A DNA stretch of 64,000 nt from NCBI RefSeq assembly GCF_000182565.1, contig NW_015971543.1, positions 186,001 to 250,000 of the forward strand, in the 5' to 3' direction. Both the position numbers and the translations under genes were made by a program. This DNA is from Spizellomyces punctatus DAOM BR117. Lineage: Eukaryota; Chytridiomycota; Chytridiomycetes; Spizellomycetales; Spizellomycetaceae. The notes beneath the pieces were generated by a model. That model saw only the letters and a list, made by a program, of their open reading frames with translations. It searched no databases and was not told the DNA's origin. This document shows positions 1-11,807 of this stretch, in pieces (position 1 is the stretch's first letter; each line of letters begins with the position of its first letter).

Positions 1-19
1 GAAGAAACCTGACAGCATC

Positions 20-1574
20 ATGTTGGCTGTACAAACAATGACACACGCAGCAAGTCTAACTCACGAAGAGATTCATGGGGCAGAAGCTGTAGAGGTTCCA
101 GTGGTACACTTGAGTATCTCGAAAATACTGTCAGGGACAGTCACCGTTCCGGACCTACCCCACCTGGAAGCCACTGGCCAATACAAACTGTTAATCACAT
201 CACTTTGCACGTTTGTACGAGATGACAAACGTATCTTCACTGATCCATGGGTGAAATCATGGTGTGCAAAGCGATGGCGGAACTTTTTCATCGTTGAGGC
301 TGCAAAGGATCCGCGTTCGGTTACTTGGGCGACCTATGGGAATTGGATTCAGAATGCAGTGGGATTTGGTGATACGCGGTGTCCGGAGCAAAAAGTTGCC
401 GAAAGATTCTTGAAGGGAACTGGACCAGAAGAGTGGATATGGGCAGTTCAAGGAGAGGAAAACATTTGGTCAGAGCAAGCAATGTCGTTACGGGGGGGCG
501 TAGCACCCTTACCTCCCGTTCAGATGCCCGAATCCGTGGCAAAGGAAACGGGATGCATGTTTTGCCCTGGCTTGCTAAATGGCCTTGTACCTGTCCGTGC
601 CTTTGACGAAGGATTCCCAGCTCTCGAACGCGACCACAACCTCTCCATCCTCCGTGTCGATGCCCACCCACTACGAGGCTGTCATGACAATATGGCCGAT
701 TACATTAATGCCTTTAAACACGGAATCGGTCTCTCGGCTTCTTGCGCACCTCACATTTCCCCAGAACACGCATCCCTGAAAAAGTTTTGTATATCTTATT
801 CGAAGGGAACACCCGATCTCCTGACTTTCCTCACTCAACACCCATCGTACGCGGAATCCATCACTTCCCTTTTTGTTTGGGCTGGGGCGGTGTATGGATC
901 TTATATTGCGGACTCGGCAGCATCTCTCGTCACCAAGCTACCTGTTGATCATTCCATGGGTGCGCTAATACGGGCTGTGGATCTGCTATGTCCTGTGGTC
1001 GATTTAAGGAGGATTGGGCCTCTTTCCAGGATCAATGATATTCGGGCTACAGATGCTGTGAAATCGCTGATGACTGCGGAGCGAACTCAGTTCATGAAGG
1101 AGCATGGAGAAAAGTTTACATCAAAGGGTGGATGGGACAAGCCTATCTTTTGTGTAACGGGCAGTACTGTCCCAGAGGTGAATACTTGTCATTCGCCAAA
1201 GGTTTTACTCAACGTGGATCTGAACCTTGTTCTCTGTAGGACGTTCCATATTTCCAAGCTCCGGCAGCTCGTCAGCTGCGGATGTACGACAACAATAATG
1301 ACATGCAACTGACAACGCGACAAAGTCTTGTAGAGTCAGACATGGCCATCCACTTGGGCATTGTCAACGCAAATCACTGGGACATGAGGTACGACTTTTG
1401 GTAGATCTGTATCGCATCTTTCCCAAACACTGAACAACGATCATCTTCCTTAGTTTCTCAGAGTTTCCCATGATGCTCAAAGTTGGATCAAGCAAATTCA
1501 AACACCCGTTCCCAAAAACAGCCGCAGTCACAGCCATGTTCTATCTTGTAGCTGAGTTGGGACTATGTGATTAA
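20..1574 (+). CDS. alpha/beta-hydrolase-like (lipase-type) protein
   Basis: Three exons (20-1177, 1240-1388, 1454-1574) give about 475 residues. The central part has the look of an alpha/beta-hydrolase: a beta strand and turn LRVDAHPLRG, then SYSKGTPD near residue 259-266, a G/S-x-S-x-G nucleophile elbow with Ser261 as candidate nucleophile, followed by VWAGAVYGSYIADS. The last two exons, reached only by splicing, add a conserved-looking tail with NANHWDM, whose His is a candidate catalytic base, and end at LVAELGLCD. Splicing restores frame exactly at both introns (62 and 65 nt); the unspliced frame would stop at 1312. No signal peptide is obvious. The frame is open upstream of the ATG at 20 to the window edge, so the N-terminus may be longer. 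Substrate cannot be inferred. Confidence 0.62.
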
Positions 1575-2361
1575 ACGATGGACGCTGCAAGAGTTTCTTG
1601 GGTAGGTATTGTACAGTTTGGTGGATTTTTATGGATATGTTCTTAGTTGCAGTAGTAGCATATTATCTTTATTATAATTATTACCGATGACGAACCTCAT
1701 AATAATAATGGTCAAAGGTCATCACTAACACAACGATCCCCTGCATACTGTCATCACGTTGGGGTCAGTAGGGTGAGATATGCATCGGCATTGCACAGTT
1801 GATCATTCTTTGGGTTCCTGTGCACCTCAGCCGACATGTTCAGGCTGGCTTCTTTTCAGAACATTGAAACCCCCATGCGCAATGATCCTGTGGGCTAAAC
1901 AGATAGGGTGTCACCTGAGCGTAAACAACAAGAAGGTTCCGAGTAGAGTGTGGGGCAATGTGTCCCCCTCTATATCCTCAAAAACCCCGGATCACATGTA
2001 TTAAGGTTCTGTCGTGTGCGTCGAGGATTTAGGCAAAAACCTAGATACTATTTTCAGAATGGTACAATCGGATAAATATAACCCATCCCTCACAAGGACG
2101 CCTTGTTCCTGTTTAGTAACACAGTTCCGACGAACCCAAAGGTCAACATGAGATTGATTGATTATGGTTACTGAGAATAGCGGCGGACTGGTTTGGGCAT
2201 TAAACAAACATAATCCTAGGAACAATACTTCCGCTGGCTGGTACATGATGAGCGCGGCATATAAGTAGAGAACAGGCGGTACGGCTTACCCCCTCACCCT
2301 TTCAGGAATCCAAAAGCAGGACCGGGCTGGTAATCATTAGTTTGTGCAAGTAAAGCCTACC
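1575..2361. other. intergenic, no gene seen
   Basis: This stretch holds only short open frames (the longest is about 74 codons without an ATG-supported family match). It is AT-rich just after the hydrolase gene, as expected for a 3' flank, and the second half is the likely promoter of the membrane protein that starts at 2362. Confidence 0.6.
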
Positions 2362-3270
2362 ATGCTTAGCCCGATACAACAACGAGAACAGGGTATCTTT
2401 TTGACGGGAATGGGACTGGCGTTCACCGTAGCGGCGATAATAACCTGGACAAGAAGGGTTAGCAAGAACAAAAAGGCAATCATCCAACTCTTCCCGCTGT
2501 TGTTATCGTTCACAGTGCAAATATTGATGTGCAGCAACGCCGTTGACCTCCTCGAAACGAAAATCTCAAAGAAAACGATGGTTACGGCCTTTCTATCGAG
2601 TAACTGCAATGACCTTTTGCAATACTGTTTTACGTACTTTACGGCAATCCGCTTGCTTTCCCTCATCCCCCCGCCGCAAGTACGCAATATACTGTTCGTC
2701 AAATTGTACTGTGCGGCAATCGTTGCGCTCTATTTTATCGACCATGTGGCCAGTTTCGTCGCTCTCGGAAAATCCGACATGGACTTGATAAAGTTCCTGT
2801 ATAGTTGGGAATTCAACAAGCTCGGCAAACTCTCCACCCTAATCGGCTTACTGATGTACCTCGTCATGGTATTCAGTGTAGATCTATGGTTGATCATCAA
2901 GATCAGAAACTGTCAGAAAGCGATCCACAGCAACGTAAAAATCAGGTCCGGCCATACACAATCCCTCATCATCCTCCTAAGTTTGGCAGTCAAAGTTGCC
3001 GAATCCGTGTACAAGCTCCACAGCGTCATCGAATCATATACCGGAATGGACTCTTACATGAGAAGTCTAAACGCGGCGGTCGAGATTTGGTCCGTCACCG
3101 AGCTCGGTATAACAGTCGAAGAAATCTTGAATAGCGGCAAAACCAACAGTCTCAGTAAAGGAAATGAAACCCATGAGCAATTCAGCATTCAAAAACAGAA
3201 TTCTGTCAAGAGGCTACCTGGTAGCACGGCTGTACTCCCATCAGTGGTGTCAAAGGAAGGAGTTTGTTAG
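2362..3270 (+). CDS. polytopic membrane protein, probably seven transmembrane segments
   Basis: This is a single-exon frame of 302 residues. The first ATG is at 2362; the frame is open a little upstream but with no earlier ATG. Hydrophobic segments lie near residues 12-30, 38-62, 83-101, 108-134, 156-179, 197-219 and around 236-250, followed by a polar Ser/Lys-rich cytosolic-type tail of about 45 residues. Loops are short and basic (WTRRVSKNKK after segment 1, KIRNCQKAIHSNVKIRSGH between segments 5 and 6), consistent with the positive-inside rule and an extracellular N-terminus. I do not recognise the family. The layout resembles lineage-specific seven-helix proteins, but no receptor signature (DRY, NPxxY) is visible. 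Confidence 0.6.
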   Translation: MLSPIQQREQGIFLTGMGLAFTVAAIITWTRRVSKNKKAIIQLFPLLLSFTVQILMCSNAVDLLETKISKKTMVTAFLSSNCNDLLQYCFTYFTAIRLLSLIPPPQVRNILFVKLYCAAIVALYFIDHVASFVALGKSDMDLIKFLYSWEFNKLGKLSTLIGLLMYLVMVFSVDLWLIIKIRNCQKAIHSNVKIRSGHTQSLIILLSLAVKVAESVYKLHSVIESYTGMDSYMRSLNAAVEIWSVTELGITVEEILNSGKTNSLSKGNETHEQFSIQKQNSVKRLPGSTAVLPSVVSKEGVC

Positions 3271-4348
3271 TGATATTCGACACTTGAGAGGTTTTGTAAA
3301 CAAAGAACGTGGAGGCACCGGACTGATAGTGGACCTTAGGAAGATACCCCCTTAAACAGACCCAACATGTACTAGACTATGTAGCAATAGAAGTATTACG
3401 CTGGTATGGAAGGAATATCCAGCTTGTTACCATTAACAAAACATAATACTACTGCCTTTATGGCAAATAACGCAATGTACGATGGGCTTTCCTTTTTGTG
3501 GTGACTGTGAAGGAACACCAATATATGGGAGACAGCACGATATTCGTATCCCCGCTTTTTTTTACTGACAAGCTGCATGAGGATTCGAACGTCCACAAGA
3601 GCAGGAACTAAAAGATTTAAACCCCATAATTGCTATAACTATTGTTCAAACCGTACAGACATACAGATCTGAATGAACAGTTCAAGAGTCTTGTAAAGAA
3701 GGTGGATTAGTGATTTTGTGGATTGGGTAGGCAAAGAACATCTTTACACGGCAAACAGCGCAACTGGCGTCGTTATCGCATCGTCAACTACTTCTTCCGC
3801 ACTAATCCTTGGTGAATCAAAGGTAGCCAGGACAGTGTTCAAATAAAACGGGAGCGAAAGAATCATCCTGTTCGAACCAATCTCCCAACACCGCCTGAGC
3901 ACCTTTGACATTTCGCAATATCGAGAGGAATTTCAACAGACAAGTTACATCCTGCAACTCGTATCGAATATTTGATGGAAACAACACAGCGGTTAACACA
4001 GTGGATGCGACGTTGAATGGGGGGGATCGAAAGGTCTTCCAGTGTGGGTTGTTGTGGTTGCATTCTTTTCAACGCGCTATTTTATAGCAATTGCCATGGT
4101 GTTATACCATCAAACCTGGTTTGACGCTGCTGTGTGTGCGGTTATCTGTCCCATCAAATATTCGATACTAGTTGTAAGGTGTTTACGGGGTTCATTTGGG
4201 GGTGTAGAATTCATTTGTGATATCAGTTTTACCCTTTCCCTAGTCATTTTTCCGAAACGGACGCAACAAACTCGTTGTCAATTGGAGCGAGCAGAGTCAA
4301 TGAACAAGCAGCAAACATTTGGATCGCCCTCTGAGCAAGCCTTCAACA
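3271..4348. other. intergenic, contains an inverted repeat
   Basis: No convincing gene was found. The stretch contains the inverted repeat listed separately (3943-3978 and 4151-4186) and the upstream region of the ACT-domain gene. Open frames at 3817-4072 (minus) and 4042-4425 (plus) have no recognisable content and run across the repeat. Confidence 0.55.
3943..4186. repeat. imperfect inverted repeat, possible MITE-like element
   Basis: The 18 bases at 3961-3978 are exactly the reverse complement of 4151-4168. Imperfect pairing continues outward for about 18 more bases on each side (3943-3960 against 4169-4186). The arms are about 172 bp apart. Short terminal inverted repeats around a non-coding centre fit a miniature inverted-repeat element or a long hairpin. 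I saw no clear target-site duplication. Confidence 0.4.
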
Positions 4349-4792
4349 ATGTCAGCCCAAAGTCTTACCCTCGTCCTCTACCCTACGCCTCTGTCGGTCC
4401 ATCGGCTTCCACCCACGGGAGATAATATTCGGGCCGTAACCCCCTTTCTTGCACCAACAACGTTGATGAATTCTTTAACCATTACATCAAGTGAGCTCTC
4501 ACTAATCGTACCGAGTCCGACAATACTCCCGAATCTGCCAGATCTTAAAACAGAAGCAGGATGGCGGGCTTTCCAAGTAGCTGGTACACTGGACTTTGCA
4601 TTGGTGGGCATTTTGGCTTCTATAACGGCGCCATTGAAAGAAGCTGGGGTGAGCGTTTTTTGTATTAGTACTTTTGATACGGATTGGATTTTGGTGAAGG
4701 AGGATACAGTGGAGGAGGCTAGGAGGGTTTGGCAAAATGTCGGGTTTAATGTTTTGGATCATTTTTATCCACAAGAAGTGTCATGTAGGTAG
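4349..4792 (+). CDS. ACT-domain protein (DUF2241/CASTOR-like ACT)
   Basis: This is a single exon of 147 residues starting at the ATG at 4349 (MSAQSLTLVLYPTPLS). The C-terminal half matches the ACT_7-type fold of small ACT proteins and of the CASTOR arginine sensors: LDFALVGILASITAPLKEAG, then VSVFCISTFDTDWILVKEDT, then an E-E-A-R helix. ACT domains bind small ligands, usually amino acids, at subunit interfaces; no catalytic domain is attached. The usual length of such stand-alone proteins is 130-150 residues, so it looks complete. The gene converges on the chitinase, with 143 bp between the two stop codons. The ligand is unknown. Confidence 0.75.
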   Translation: MSAQSLTLVLYPTPLSVHRLPPTGDNIRAVTPFLAPTTLMNSLTITSSELSLIVPSPTILPNLPDLKTEAGWRAFQVAGTLDFALVGILASITAPLKEAGVSVFCISTFDTDWILVKEDTVEEARRVWQNVGFNVLDHFYPQEVSCR

Positions 4793-4935
4793 AAAATTCC
4801 TAGCTAGAACTCACACCAAAATCAACCATCCCCTAAATACTACTTCACATAAACTCCATTTTCCTACTAATATAACCTTACGTACAACATAAATACAATT
4901 TAAATATAAATAAAAGAATCTGGTGCGGACGGTTA

Positions 4936-7153
4936 TTAAGCACCCAGCAACGCTCGAACGCCTTGTGCGTAGTCTCCGTTTGCTTCAGCTGTTGTGACTT
5001 CCCAGAGCATAATGCCACCTGAAAAAGGTGCCGGTCAGAATCTTGAAAGCCAAGTGTTTGGAACTTGGCCAACTTACCAAATCGTGATGAAAATTCACTC
5101 TTCCATGTCCCAACAATGTTGGCCAAGCTAGGGGTCGATGCACCAGCCGCTTGGAGCGGAACAAAGCTGATCGGAGAGGCTGATGCTACTGACGCAGGGG
5201 CCCCGATTAGCAGACGGACATTCGGGTTGACCGAAACTGTGTTGGCCCAATTGAACCAAAACTCGACGGCATCGCGCCAAGGACGATTGGGATAAGCGTT
5301 GTTACCACAGCTGTGACGAGATTATCAGATAAAGTCAAAGATGATAAAAGTGAAAGCGCTTCAGAATACTTACGCATTATTGTACCACTGAATATTCAGC
5401 CAGTCAAAGTAGCCTTTGGCATAAGCAGTGTTCTGAAGGACGTCCGGGAAAAAGCATTGGGGTGCCCCTGCAAAGCCATTTTGAGCGACTATGAGCTTGC
5501 TTTTCCCAAGATCCAATACACAACCGACATGACTTACCGCTCATGTAGAATGTTCTTCCACTGGCCCGCATGAGCCTCACAATATCTTGCAAAAAGATAT
5601 CGTAGCCAAAGTCGCTCCCGCCTTCCACATCCAAATCAAGACCGTCCAAAATGACGCCAGCGCCAAAGGGACGGACAAAAGCCGAGTCGGAACCTCCCAG
5701 AAACATGTTCCAGAGCGCCGTAGTGAATCGATTGACATCAGATATATCGGTAAAACCGACCGAAGCAATCCCGCCACCAAGAGAAAGAAACACCTTTTTG
5801 CCTAGAGCTTGGCACCGCCGGATAGCTTGGCCTACCTCTGGGCAGTTCAAAACTGTGCTTCCTGGGAAAGTGGTACCACAATGCCTGGATAAGTTGATAT
5901 CGATTGTGTTTTCGGCGTTTTTGAAAACATTTGCAAAAGCAATGTTGAGAACGTCGTAGGGTCCTGAGCAATAAGCATCAATCTCGCTTTCCGGAGCAGC
6001 GGCGCCAGTAACGACAGGGTTGGAACTGTCATTGTCATTTAATGTTTGAGGAAACGTTTGACAGGAATGACAAAGGACCAACTAGTGACTTACAATGCAA
6101 TGTTCTGTCCCCAGTATCCAACCAATAGTTTCCCTGCCTGAGCTTTGGCAATCAACGGGTCAGTATTGGGTAAGGAAATAGGCACTGGCGTTGATGATGG
6201 CGTTGCCGAGGGACTCGGAGTAGAAGACGGACGCTGAGACGCAGTACTAGGAGATAGAGATGGAGACGCAGACGGCGGAGTAGCACTCGGCGCTCTATTG
6301 GGGCTAGGAGAGGGTACAACCGATGGCACCAATGTTGGACTCGGGGAAGACACAGCCGGTGCATTAGATACTGCACTCGACTGAGATGAGATGGGTACTA
6401 AGGTATGCGGCGCCAGAATTGGGGTGGTTGTGACCGAACCAGAAGGTGACGGCGTAGGACCGGAAATTGTGGTCAAAGATATCGGTGGAGGGCTAATGGT
6501 CTCAACAGAGTCGTTATCCGCATCTTCCTCGTTTGCATACATCTTGAGTAGAAAGCGTGGTGGTTCCATGCCCATCGTATCCTCTGGACTGGGAAACTGG
6601 ACGCAGAATCCAGTCGTCTTACTACTACCCGGCACAATTTCGGCATTCCAGTCTTGTGGGGAGGCAATATACTGTTGGCCGTCATCTGAAAGTTCCTCAT
6701 AGTCTCCGCTCCAGCTGGTGTAGAGATCCGAGTTTGGTGGTAGTGAGATGGCAAGTCGCCAGGTAGCGGATGGAAGGCTTGCGGGATTGATGAGATGTAG
6801 GTGTGCGCAGAATCCGTCGTACCAAATCTTGAGAGTAAAATCCACCCCACCTATCCATGTGCTAGAGACTGTATCGGAAGGATACGTATGAGCTAAACAC
6901 ATTACACCGAGAAATATTGGAAAAGCGGCTACTTACTCTGATCATTGGCGACTTGAAACTGTATGGTCTCTCTGTATACCTTTGATTCCCATCGACTCTG
7001 GTCCTGCTCTTCGTTTTGATTGCAATCATCGTTCTCAGTTGTTGATTCATCCCACGTCCGCCCCGCCAGCGGTGCAGGCGCAGCCAAGGCTACGGCAACA
7101 AAAAACAAAAACACAACCAACGCAAAGTTCAATACTGCCCTTGTCTGGCGCAT
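4936..7153 (-). CDS. secreted GH18 class III chitinase with N-terminal CBM2-like domain
   Basis: Six exons (7153-6937, 6892-6094, 6025-5538, 5467-5374, 5310-5078, 5018-4936; introns 44-70 nt) encode about 637 residues. Residues 1-24 form a signal peptide ending in VALAAPAP. Next comes a cellulose/chitin-binding CBM2-like domain (TWIGGVDFTLKIWYDGF, SATWRLAISLPP, then a W-N-A-E turn), and then a Ser/Thr/Pro linker of over 100 residues. The GH18 barrel begins with VGYWGQN and carries KVFLSLGGG and the catalytic DGLDLDVE, whose final Glu is the acid/base. It ends with WYNNACGNNAYPNRPW and GGIMLWEVTTA. The protein should cleave beta-1,4-GlcNAc polymers outside the cell, in wall remodelling or on chitinous substrates. 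Splices were chosen because they restore these GH18 motifs. Confidence 0.92.
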
Positions 7154-8965
7154 TTTGTGCAGTTCGTATGGTTAAGAGCGCTGGGAAAATGAAGTGACGG
7201 CAAACAGTTTGACGGGATGTTTTTATCGAAATGGCTGCATCTATATGCTGCTTCATTTGACCGCAACCGCAGTCGAGTGTTTAAGGACAAAGGCGGTGCC
7301 TCCTTGATATTGGCATCTTCCAGTAAGCTTTAAAATAACAAGTAACTAAACGAAATTTCTCTGTGTAGAAATGGAAGGAAAAGAAGGATTTTGGGATTCC
7401 TGCTGGGACGGTAATCGAACGCGCTCAAACTCCGACCGTGCTTGGCTGCGCGAATGTCACGAATGTCAATTAACCTTAACGCTGTTGACAGATTGTCGAC
7501 AGATTCCCGTGGATACAGTGGCTTCATTCATAAACCCCGAAGCAATATCTAGTAATGGTCAATTTTAGGGAACTCGTCTACCCGGGCCTCAAAACAAGGA
7601 TGCGCCAAGACACAGTAAAAAAGTAGATAGAAAGATGAGCGGTTTACGAAAGCAAGGCAAACTAAGGCGCTGCATCGCGAACTCCTCCTCGTGTATACGG
7701 CAATGAGGATTTCCTGCGACCGTCACTATAACAACCCAGCAAACAGCTAGTTTGCCGCTCAGTGCATCACCACACTCTGTTCCCGCGTCCCTCACCCACC
7801 ACGAGTGGTCACTGCGAGGGGAAGGCTTCTGCGCATTCTCGTTTTGTGATGTTGCGCGCAAAATCGTATAACGCGCCTGAAAGAGTATGGGTTACGCGCT
7901 CGGTGATATCGGACGGGATCTGGGACTTTTACAATATCGTCAAAAGGCAGGTTTACAGTAAATCGTTGCCTCATTTCCACTAATATCGTCAAATGGTCTG
8001 TCTTTTTGAAATGGCTACACGGCAACAACACTAATGCGCTTGTTTGACAAACAAACTGTACGAGTCACACAACGCAGCGATATGCAAAATTATTACACGC
8101 TTAAAACCAATTTGGTGGATTTTCAGCAACCAGATACTGCGTAGCCATAACCTTGACCAGTAATAAGCGGTAAAATGCTGGTCGCTGAAAGGTTAAGCGT
8201 AACTTGCACTGCCACCTGGTTCTTCCCCCGACTTTCAGAAGCTTGCTAAGCCATGTCTTTTGGGGAGCACGGATTCGAATCCTGCCTGCGTAAGTGTTTA
8301 TTAAATTCCTTTGTGATTTTTTTGATTTTGTTCCTTTGGTAAGGCCGCTATCCTCCATCCGTGAAAGAACTTTCAATCGCCATGAACTGGGCGTAGTGTT
8401 CTCTTTCCTTGCCGTGGTTATCAAGACATTTCCCCCGTGAAAAAAAACAATTTCACTTCTTGTCTCTACTTTTTTGTGTGTGTGCGTTTGATCACTCTTT
8501 TGTGTGATTGAAATCTGCTCAAAGAGGCAATGCGCAAACAACCAAAAGCAAGAAACGATTTGAACGATTTTCTCACTTTTTGTAATTCTTATCGCTCTCA
8601 AAATGAACTTTTTGTTGAGGAGGTCACATGTCTGTTGTATGCGCAGTCACCGTGGCCGCACATGAGATGCAAAGTTGCGTAACCATCCGATCACCAAAGT
8701 CAAAATTCCAAGCAGATAAACAAAAGGGCCGGATCACACAACGGTGATATTGCGCTACCCATATTTTTTGTTTTTCCTTCATTTGAGGCTTTCTCCGAAC
8801 TTAACGATGGGAATATAAAAAGATGGAGTTGGGTCTCCGAATTCCCCCCCAGTAGACGACCCGCTTTCCTGTTGCTTTTCTCCCCAGCTGTGCTGGGTTT
8901 CTTATAGATCTCTAGAATAGACACATAGAAAAACTATTACCTCATATACACACATCTACCACAAG
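7154..8965. other. intergenic region, 1.8 kb, no convincing gene
   Basis: This is the shared upstream region of the divergent chitinase and subtilase genes. A 166-codon minus-strand frame at 8101-8601 has no recognisable domain and lacks supporting splice structure. Two places resemble tRNA T-arms (near 7400 and 8265) but do not fold into full tRNAs. The last 150 bp before the subtilase contain an AT-rich box and a CA-rich leader. Confidence 0.5.
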
Positions 8966-11807
8966 ATGAAGGCTTCTATCGTCCACTCTGCTATTGCCAT
9001 ATTGGCTGCATCCGCTACGGTGCAGGCTGCTCCGCGTCAGCGCTCACCCAGAGTTGGGGAGATCATCCCTGGAGCGTTCTTTATTGAATTGAAGGAAGGT
9101 GGGTTATCCATCAAGATTGTCTCTGAGATGCGCCAGTGAGGCACGCGTACTAAATCAAACCTTACTTTCGCAGCTGTTGAAAACAGCTTGCTCCAAGTGC
9201 TGCNNNNNNNNNNNNNNNNNNNNNNNNNNNNNNNNNNNNNNNNNNNNNNNNNNNNNNNNNNNNNNNNNNNNNNNNNNNNNNNNNNNNNNNNNNNNNNNNN
9301 NNNNNNNNNNNNNNNNNNNNNNNNNNNNNNNNNNNNNNNNNNNNNNNNNNNNNNNNNNNNNNNNCAAGGAACGTCCAGAAGTGCTTAGTGTTCGCCCTGT
9401 TCGTGCCATCCCTAGACCAAAGCCCATCATGACTGCTGTTGGCGATCGTACTGTAACCCCTAGCCTCGAATCAGCCCATGGTCTCACTGGTGTTTTGGAC
9501 GTTCACGACAAGCTCAAGATCTATGGTAAAGGCGTCAAGGTCGGTGTGATCGACTCTGGAGTGTACTACAAGCATCCCGCTTTGGGTGGTGGCTTCGGTC
9601 CCGGCTTCAAGGTAGAGAAAGGATGGGATTTCGTCGGGGATGCTTACACCGGTCTCAACGAACCCATTGAGGACGCTGACCCGATTGACGAATGTTCTGA
9701 CGTGTCCCACGGTACCCATGTTGCTGGTATCATTGCCGCCAATGCCACTGGAATGGCCAAGGAATGGGCGCCAGTTACTCCTTTCCTCGGTGTTGCTCCA
9801 CAGGCCACCCTTGGTGCCTACCGTGTCTTTGGTTGCGATGGCTCCGCTGGTGACGATGTGATTGCCAAAGCCATTTACCGTGGCCATGACGATGGTATGG
9901 ACATTTTGAACTTGAGTCTTGGAGGCGGTTCCCCCTACCCAGACAGTCCCGCCGTGTTTGCGGCGGATCGCGTCTCCAGTAAAGGAACATACGTCATTAT
10001 GGCTGCCGGAAACGACGGTGAGGACGGTGTCTTCACCACCGGTCCACCAGCTGTTGCGCCAAAAGGATGGAGTATTGCATCTATTGACAACTCCAAGTTG
10101 GTGCAATTCAGCATTTTTGACGATGCTGGCAAGTCCTACTCTTACGCTCCTTCGTCCGCTGGTGGCGGTTGGGTCGGAAAAGTGAAGGGACAAATTGTCA
10201 TCAACAGTGAGTGTTTCGACAACCTTATACATCTTGAGCTGTACTGATTGCGATTCTTGTCACCAGACCCGAACGCTGACCCTACAACCACTCTTGACGA
10301 TGGTTGTAAACCAGTTACCATTGATGCTAAGGGCAAGGTCATCATCTTCCAACAGGGTTCTGCCTGTGGATCCGCCGTCCGTTGTGGAAATGCCAAGGCT
10401 GCCGGTGCCGCTGGTTGTCTTGTTTACAACAACGTTCCTGGAAGCATCAACATTTTCGGTACTGCCGGCCTCCCTGGAGGTGGTTTGGACGACCAAACCG
10501 GTCTTGCCATCGTCAATGCTGTGAAAGCCCAACCCAACCGAGTGTGGACCTTTACCAACGAGTTGGGTATCTCTGATGTCCCTACCGCTCGCACGCCTTC
10601 CAGCTTCACATCCCTTGGTCTCGATGGAGATTTGAAAATGAAACCCGAGCTCGCTGGTATTGGTGGTAACGTCTACTCTACCGCATCCAAGTTTGCTGGT
10701 GCCAAGGCGGGAATGCCCACTCCTTACCTCTCCATGTCTGGAACATCGATGGCCACACCATACGTCGCCGGTACAGTTGCGCTCTTTGTGCAAGCCCGCG
10801 GTAAATTGGACACCGAGCTGGTGAAGGCTTACTTCCAGAACAACGCCAAGCCCGTTCACGTTAGCAACAAGGGTGATGATGCGACCCGCTTCGCATCTGT
10901 CGCGCAGCAAGGTGCTGGTCTGGTTGATATCTTTGAGACTATCAACACTCGTACCTTGATTCAACCATCGCGCATTGCTTTGAACGACACCCTTCACCAC
11001 AACGGCGTTCAGCGCATTAGCATCACCAACAACTACGACAGCCCTACCACCTACAAGTTGAGCGACTTTGGCGCCGTGGCCCTCACTGGCTCTGAGAAAG
11101 GTTCAGACCGACCCCTTGCTCATCCCGTTCACTCAAACGAAAAGGCCACAATCATGTTTTCCCAAAAGGAAGTCACCATCCCCGCAGGTAAAACTGTGAC
11201 CATCAATGCCGTTGTCATTCCTCCTATTACCCTTTCTGGAGATCTCTGGCCCATCTACTCTGGCTTCATCAACGTTCAGCCTGTCATCGCCTCCAAGAAG
11301 GGCACTACCAACGCTGCACCTCTTACCATCCCATACGTCGGCATGCGAGGTGACTACAGCCGGGCCCCAACTCTTTTGAAGAAGGATCCTAAAAATGGCC
11401 CCACCATCGGTGCATTTTCCGTCAAAAACAACACCCTCGCCCCTCTCGCAAACCCCATCACCATCAACCCAACCCAAAGCCCTGTGGTTATCCGATTGGC
11501 CTTTGCCTACCCAACTCGTGAAGCCTTTGTCGACATTGTTCCCGCGTCACTATTGGCTCCCAAGCCAAAGACTCACCTTGTCACCCTGGGTTCACAAGGC
11601 CGATCCTACGGCACCGCTGACAAGATTGACATCCCATGGAGTGGTGAAAAGACTCTGGACGTGCCTGCCGGTGGCGTTCCTGACAACAGCACAGTCCCTG
11701 CTGGAAAGTACAAGATCCGCATCTCGGCGTTGAAGCACTTTGCTAACCCCAAGCTGCCCTTTGCGTATGATACTTGGGAATCTCCTGTGATCACTGTGAA
11801 GTACTAG
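8966..11807 (+). CDS. secreted subtilisin-like serine protease (S8A, PA domain)
   Basis: Exons are 8966-9098, 9174-10206 (containing 161 N) and 10267-11807. The protein starts with a signal peptide (MKASIVHSAIAILAASATVQA), then the start of an I9-type propeptide that falls in the assembly gap. The catalytic triad is clear: Asp in VGVIDSGVYYKHP, His in SHGTHVAG, Ser in SGTSMATPYVAG, with oxyanion Asn in MAAGNDG. A PA (protease-associated) domain is inserted between His and Ser (about GKVIIFQQGSACGSAVRCGN). The C-terminus has a beta-rich Fn3-like region of about 300 residues. This architecture matches fungal subtilases of the minor-extracellular-protease/pyrolysin group. It is expected to be secreted and self-processed, and to degrade external protein. 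The reading frame does not match across the N run, so the gap size is not literal. Confidence 0.93.
9204..9364. other. assembly gap (161 N) inside the subtilase propeptide
   Basis: A run of N replaces the propeptide and the junction to the mature enzyme. The frame before the gap and the frame after it differ by one phase, so either the gap length is an estimate or it hides an intron. Confidence 0.99.

Noticed and set aside
1780-2004. 74-codon plus-strand frame
   Set aside because: Low complexity of evidence: no family match and no splice partners between two well-defined genes.
3570-3640. Minus-strand box-B-like motif (GTTCGAATCC type)
   Set aside because: Only the T-loop looks like a tRNA; acceptor and D-arms do not pair.
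7380-7460. Minus-strand box-B-like motif near 7400
   Set aside because: Position 61 is not C and the stem fails. With the two sites above it could hint at a tRNA-derived SINE, but I see no shared flanking sequence.
8225-8300. tRNA-like sequence: T-arm-like GGATTCGAATCC with GCTAAG upstream
   Set aside because: The T-stem does not pair properly, the G53-C61 pair is lost, no acceptor stem partner is found, and the D-arm-like CGCTGAAAGGTTAAGCG lies too far away. At most a decayed tRNA-Ser or a tRNA-derived repeat.
8101-8601. 166-codon minus-strand open frame
   Set aside because: No recognisable domain, biased basic composition, and it runs through the tRNA-like sequence; probably chance.
9471-10232. 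253-codon minus-strand frame opposite the subtilase
   Set aside because: It is a codon-bias shadow of the subtilase exon; the plus strand carries the catalytic motifs.
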